Shown here one piece after another: positions 61,600 through 64,000 of a stretch of DNA of 64,000 bases. A program made the translations under genes and the position numbers. Origin of the DNA: Rhizobium brockwellii (GTDB lineage Bacteria; Pseudomonadota; Alphaproteobacteria; Rhizobiales; Rhizobiaceae); NCBI RefSeq assembly GCF_000769405.2, contig NZ_CP053444.1, positions 1-64,000 on the forward strand. Reading direction: 5' to 3'. Numbering within the stretch: the stretch's first letter is position 1; every line of letters begins with the position of its first letter. Below the pieces are notes generated by a model. It saw nothing but the letters and a program-made list of their open reading frames with translations. It searched no databases and had not been told where the DNA came from.

Positions 61600-62430
61600 G
61601 GTTTTGTCGCAAAATTTTAAAAAGGCCGCAGAAGCGGCCATCGCTGGACACAGTTATGCAGCGAGTGCGGCGAATTGCTGAAATGCCGATCGGCCACTGG
61701 TTGAAATTGGCGCTTGCGGATCATGTGAGCCACCTCGATACCATCCAGTGTTGCTGACGCAGACTGAAGGATTTGAAGCCCTTCAGGGGGCGGGTAAGCT
61801 TCTTGATAAACCGGTGGTCCTGCTCAATCGTGTTGTTGAGGTTTTTGACCTGCCGGATCTCGATCAGCCAGAACCATCCATACAACAACAGGAGCAGCCT
61901 GTTGATGTTTTGCAATCCTGCCAGGTTCGCGCCGCTCTTGTCGATACGACCTTTTCGGGCCAGCCATTGTTCTTAATCGTGCGGGCGAAGAAAGCGCTGG
62001 CCGCGGCCTCATCGCAGTACTCGGACAAGCATGAAATCAAGGGTTTTGCAGAATTTGTCGACAGCCCGATAGAAATAGGTCCACTTGCCTTTGACCTGGA
62101 TATAGGTCTCGTCCATCCGCCAGGAGCTGCTGGTTGCGGATTTGCGCCCGCTGGGCCTGGCAGGCAATCAGGGGCGAATATTTCACGACCCATCTGTTCA
62201 GCGTCGCGTGGTCAACGGTAACGCCGCGCTCGGCCATAATCTCTTCCAGATCAGGATAGAAGACCGTATACCTCACGTAGAAATACCGCGCATAAAATCA
62301 CGTCTTTCGGGTAATGACTGCCTTTGAAATCAACCATGATCGGCAAACTCAATCTGCCTGCTCATCTTCAACCCGGATCTACGCCTACCATACTGGTTGC
62401 AAACTCGGTGAAAAGTTTTGCGACAGAGCC
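61600..62430. mobile_element. IS6-family insertion sequence (831 bp) with terminal repeats
   Basis: The ends GGTTTTGTCGCAAAA (61600-61614) and TTTTGCGACAGAGCC (62416-62430) are inverted with two mismatches and resemble IS6/IS26-type repeats (GGCTCTGTYGCAAA). Length and single transposase frame fit the family. No 8-bp target duplication is visible (GAACGAAG versus GCGGTCAC). Its right end abuts the C-terminal end of another IS6-type transposase. Confidence 0.78.
61655..62340 (-). pseudogene. Frameshifted transposase of the IS6 element
   Basis: In order on the minus strand, frames read KGSHYPKDVILCAVF-like, YPDLEEIMAERGVTVDHATL, NRWVVKYSPLIACQAQRAQI, then SEYCDEAAASAFFARTIKNN, GWPEKVV, QNINRLLLLLYGWFWLIEIR, QVKNLNNTIEQDHRFIKKLT and QQFAALAA at the end. 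This is a nearly complete IS6 transposase interrupted by at least three frameshifts, so it is not active. Confidence 0.8.
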
Positions 62431-62881
62431 GCGGTCACGGCTTTCCACTGCGCCATGGCGCGGATGCGATGAATATGGGTGGCTAGGGCTGAGTGTCGCC
62501 GGTGCGGCGCGACGAAAAGATTTCGGACTGCTGAAAAGACCGAGATGAAACGCTGCAAACCTCCGACGGATCGAAAGCCCTGCATCATTCGCTCTCGTTT
62601 TCGAAGCGGCACGTGAGAATTCTCTGCGCGATTGTTAAGGCCCTTGTGCGATCGATGTTCGACGGCGGGCATCACGTCCCGTTTTGCCGCTCCGTATGAG
62701 CGCAGTTTGTCGGTGATGATGCGCTTCGGTGACAGGCCTGCTTCTTCAGCAGCCTGACCAGCAATCTCTTGGCAGCCTTGGTATCGCGGCGGGTCTGGAC
62801 GATCTCATCGAGAACGCAAACGTTCTGGTCAACGGCGCGCCACAGCCAATGTTTTTGACCGCCGATGGAAATCACCAAGCG
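62431..62881 (-). pseudogene. Second IS6-type transposase remnant
   Basis: Minus-strand text reads VISIGGQKHWLWRAVDQNVC, VLDEIVQTRRDTKAAKRLLV, RLLKKQ, then in another frame MMPAVEHRSHKGLNNRAENS, HVPLRKRERMMQGFRSVGGL and HIHRIRAMAQWKAVTAA. The N-terminus is missing, and one frameshift lies near 62690. Its 3' end meets the IS6 element at 62430, so that element probably inserted into this one. Confidence 0.78.
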
Positions 62882-62952
62882 AGTGGCGCGGGGGAGTTTC
62901 ACCCCACGCTCTCTCAGAACCGGACGTGATACTCTCGCATCATCCGGCTCCC
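62882..62952 (-). other. Group II intron RNA-like segment
   Basis: Read on the minus strand, GGGAGCCGGATGATGCGAGA, then TATCACGTCCGGTTCTGAGA and GTGGGGTGAAACTCCCCCGC resemble a conserved stem region of bacterial group II introns. It is short, isolated and on the opposite strand to the reverse transcriptase piece at 63570. Recognition is from memory of intron sequences. Confidence 0.4.
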
Positions 62953-63009
62953 ATTGTTCGGCCGTATACGGCTTTGCTCTATCCACGAGGATCTCCCCCT
63001 TGTAAACCA

Positions 63010-63560
63010 GTGTCCGCCCCTGCGCCGGCTGGTCGGGGTTGCAGGGCGCTGGGGCGGACAAGCCGCTTGGTCTTCTTGTCGATGATGCCGAGCGGATGGG
63101 CATGGAAGCGTAGCGTCCAGATGCCCGCTTCACTCTCCTCGATCACCACGATCTCGCCGGCCAGCGCTGCTGCGACATAGACGAGGTCGCCGTTCCATTT
63201 GATCTCGCCATTGGAGCGCACCCGGCGCACCGCCGCCTCGGCCGGATAGGTCCGGTTCAGGCAGGCGGTCGGGCGGGGGCCGCAGTGACGATCGGTAATG
63301 ATCAGCAGGCACGTCCATAGCGAGTGCCTCGTGTGGACGCTCGGCGTTGTAATTCTGGCGAAATGCGTCAAAGACCGCCTGCTGCGCGGCATGGTCGACC
63401 TCCGGCGCCATGGCCAGCGGCAGCATCGTCGGATGGAAGCGTTCGTGGCGGCCGTTCTGCTGCGGTTTGCCCGGCTGGATGCGCTCCAGGCCGATGCCGA
63501 GCTTGATGAACCGCACAGCAAGCGTCGTCAGCCCGGTGACGCCGATCGCCGAAGGGTCAG
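63010..63560 (-). pseudogene. IS481-family transposase C-terminal remnant
   Basis: Minus-strand frames read LTTLAVRFIKLGIGLERIQP, GKPQQNGRHERFH, QQAVFDAFRQNYNAERPHEA (near 63400), then after a frameshift AVRRVRSNGEIKWNGDLVYV and IWTLRFHAHPLGIIDKKTKR. IQPGKPQQNGRHERFH and ERPHEAL are typical of IS481 integrase-core transposases. The N-terminal HTH part is missing. Confidence 0.8.
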
Positions 63561-63569
63561 AACCAACCA

Positions 63570-64000
63570 AGGAGCGGCTGGTGTTGATGGCCAGACGCAT
63601 CTGGAACCGACGGTGGAGCCTGAATTCCATCCGGATTCCTATGGGTATCGGCCCGGCAAATCGGCACTCGATGCGATCAGCGTGGCACGGCAGCGATGCT
63701 GGCGTTACAACTGGGTTCTTGATCTCGATATCAAGACTTTCTTTGATAGCATCGAACCGGACCTGCTGATGCGGGCTGTGCGCAAGCACACCGATTGCCC
63801 GCGGGTGCTTTTATACATCGAATGATGGCTGAAAGCGCCGGTGCAGATGCCGGACGGAGATCTCGTCGCCAGAGAACGAGGAACGCCACAGGGCGGAGTA
63901 ATCAGCCCCTCTTGGCAAACCTCTTTCTTCACTATGCGTTTGATATGTGGATGTGTCGGAATTTCCCGGACATTCCGTTTGAGCGGTATGCTGACGACGC
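63570..64000 (+). pseudogene. Group II intron reverse transcriptase remnant, cut by the window end
   Basis: GAAGVDGQTHLEPTVEPEFH, PDSYGYRPGKSALDAISVAR, QRCWRYNWVLDLDIKTFFDS and RAVRKHTDCPRVLLYIE are RT blocks 0-3 of an LtrA-type protein. A TGA at 63823 replaces the usual codon before WLKAPVQMPDGDLVARERGT, and a one-base deletion near 63905 shifts ISPLLANLF. YADD is reached at the last bases. GVDGQT joins HLEP directly, so part of RT block 1 is deleted. Not functional. Confidence 0.85.

Noticed and set aside
1..64000. CRISPR arrays, tRNA and rRNA genes
   Set aside because: No regularly spaced direct repeats of 24-40 bp and no tRNA cloverleaf or rRNA-like sequence was noticed. The cloverleaf at 23436-23585 is far larger than a tRNA and lacks its conserved bases.

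Overview
The window is a piece of a rhizobial plasmid, most like Rhizobium leguminosarum/etli. The evidence is a repABC replicon with its counter-transcribed RNA, a complete VirB/VirD4 type IV secretion system (T4SS) with a VirD2-like relaxase, an FnrN-type oxygen regulator behind two anaeroboxes, a nodD gene, and many decayed insertion sequences. GC content is high and codon use is alphaproteobacterial. No tRNA, rRNA or CRISPR array was seen.

Layout. 0-4 kb: repA-repB-ctRNA-repC followed by two parS-like palindromes. 4-7 kb: a decayed metallo-beta-lactamase-fold gene, a ProQ/FinO-family RNA chaperone, and a two-gene HEPN module. 7.3-23 kb: a plasmid housekeeping block, nearly all on the + strand (ParB-like 708-aa protein, DUF932, DUF6117-like, a 1476-aa methylase/strawberry-notch helicase, a Toprim protein, DUF2493, a Phd/MazF-like toxin-antitoxin pair, DUF736, HU, WGR and small proteins). 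23.4-24.3 kb: a structured non-coding segment that I read as oriT, with a VirD2/RP4-type nick core (TGGCAGGATA), an adjacent 22-bp palindrome and a large cloverleaf-like inverted repeat, followed by GCGAAT-rich degenerate repeats. 24.9-41 kb: two accessory genes, then virB1-B2-B3-B4-(second lytic transglycosylase)-B5-lipoprotein-B6-B8-B9-B10-B11-virD4. 41-47 kb: T4SS-associated genes, including six consecutive small exported or anchored proteins, three of them degenerate nuclease-fold paralogues. 47.3-51 kb: VirC1-like ParA, two small DNA-processing candidates, the relaxase, and a HAD-like protein lacking catalytic residues. 52-54.5 kb: a membrane protein overlapping an alpha/beta hydrolase. 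54.8-64 kb: fnrN, a plasmid-borne icd and an orphan nodD among remains of ISAzo13, IS630, IS6, IS481 and a group II intron reverse transcriptase.

How it fits together. The inferred nick sends the T-strand toward lower coordinates, so the 7-23 kb block would be the leading region and the virB/virD4 genes would enter last, as in known conjugative plasmids. A 16-bp palindromic motif (consensus TTATACYGCAGTATAA) occurs five times, always between genes and always in front of T4SS or T4SS-associated operons. It is probably the operator of a conjugation regulon. The most interesting unexplained items are this operator set, the oriT/cloverleaf, the CTG-only start of a zinc-ribbon gene, the catalytically dead nuclease-like and HAD-like proteins, and the ProQ/FinO gene beside a replicon controlled by antisense RNA.
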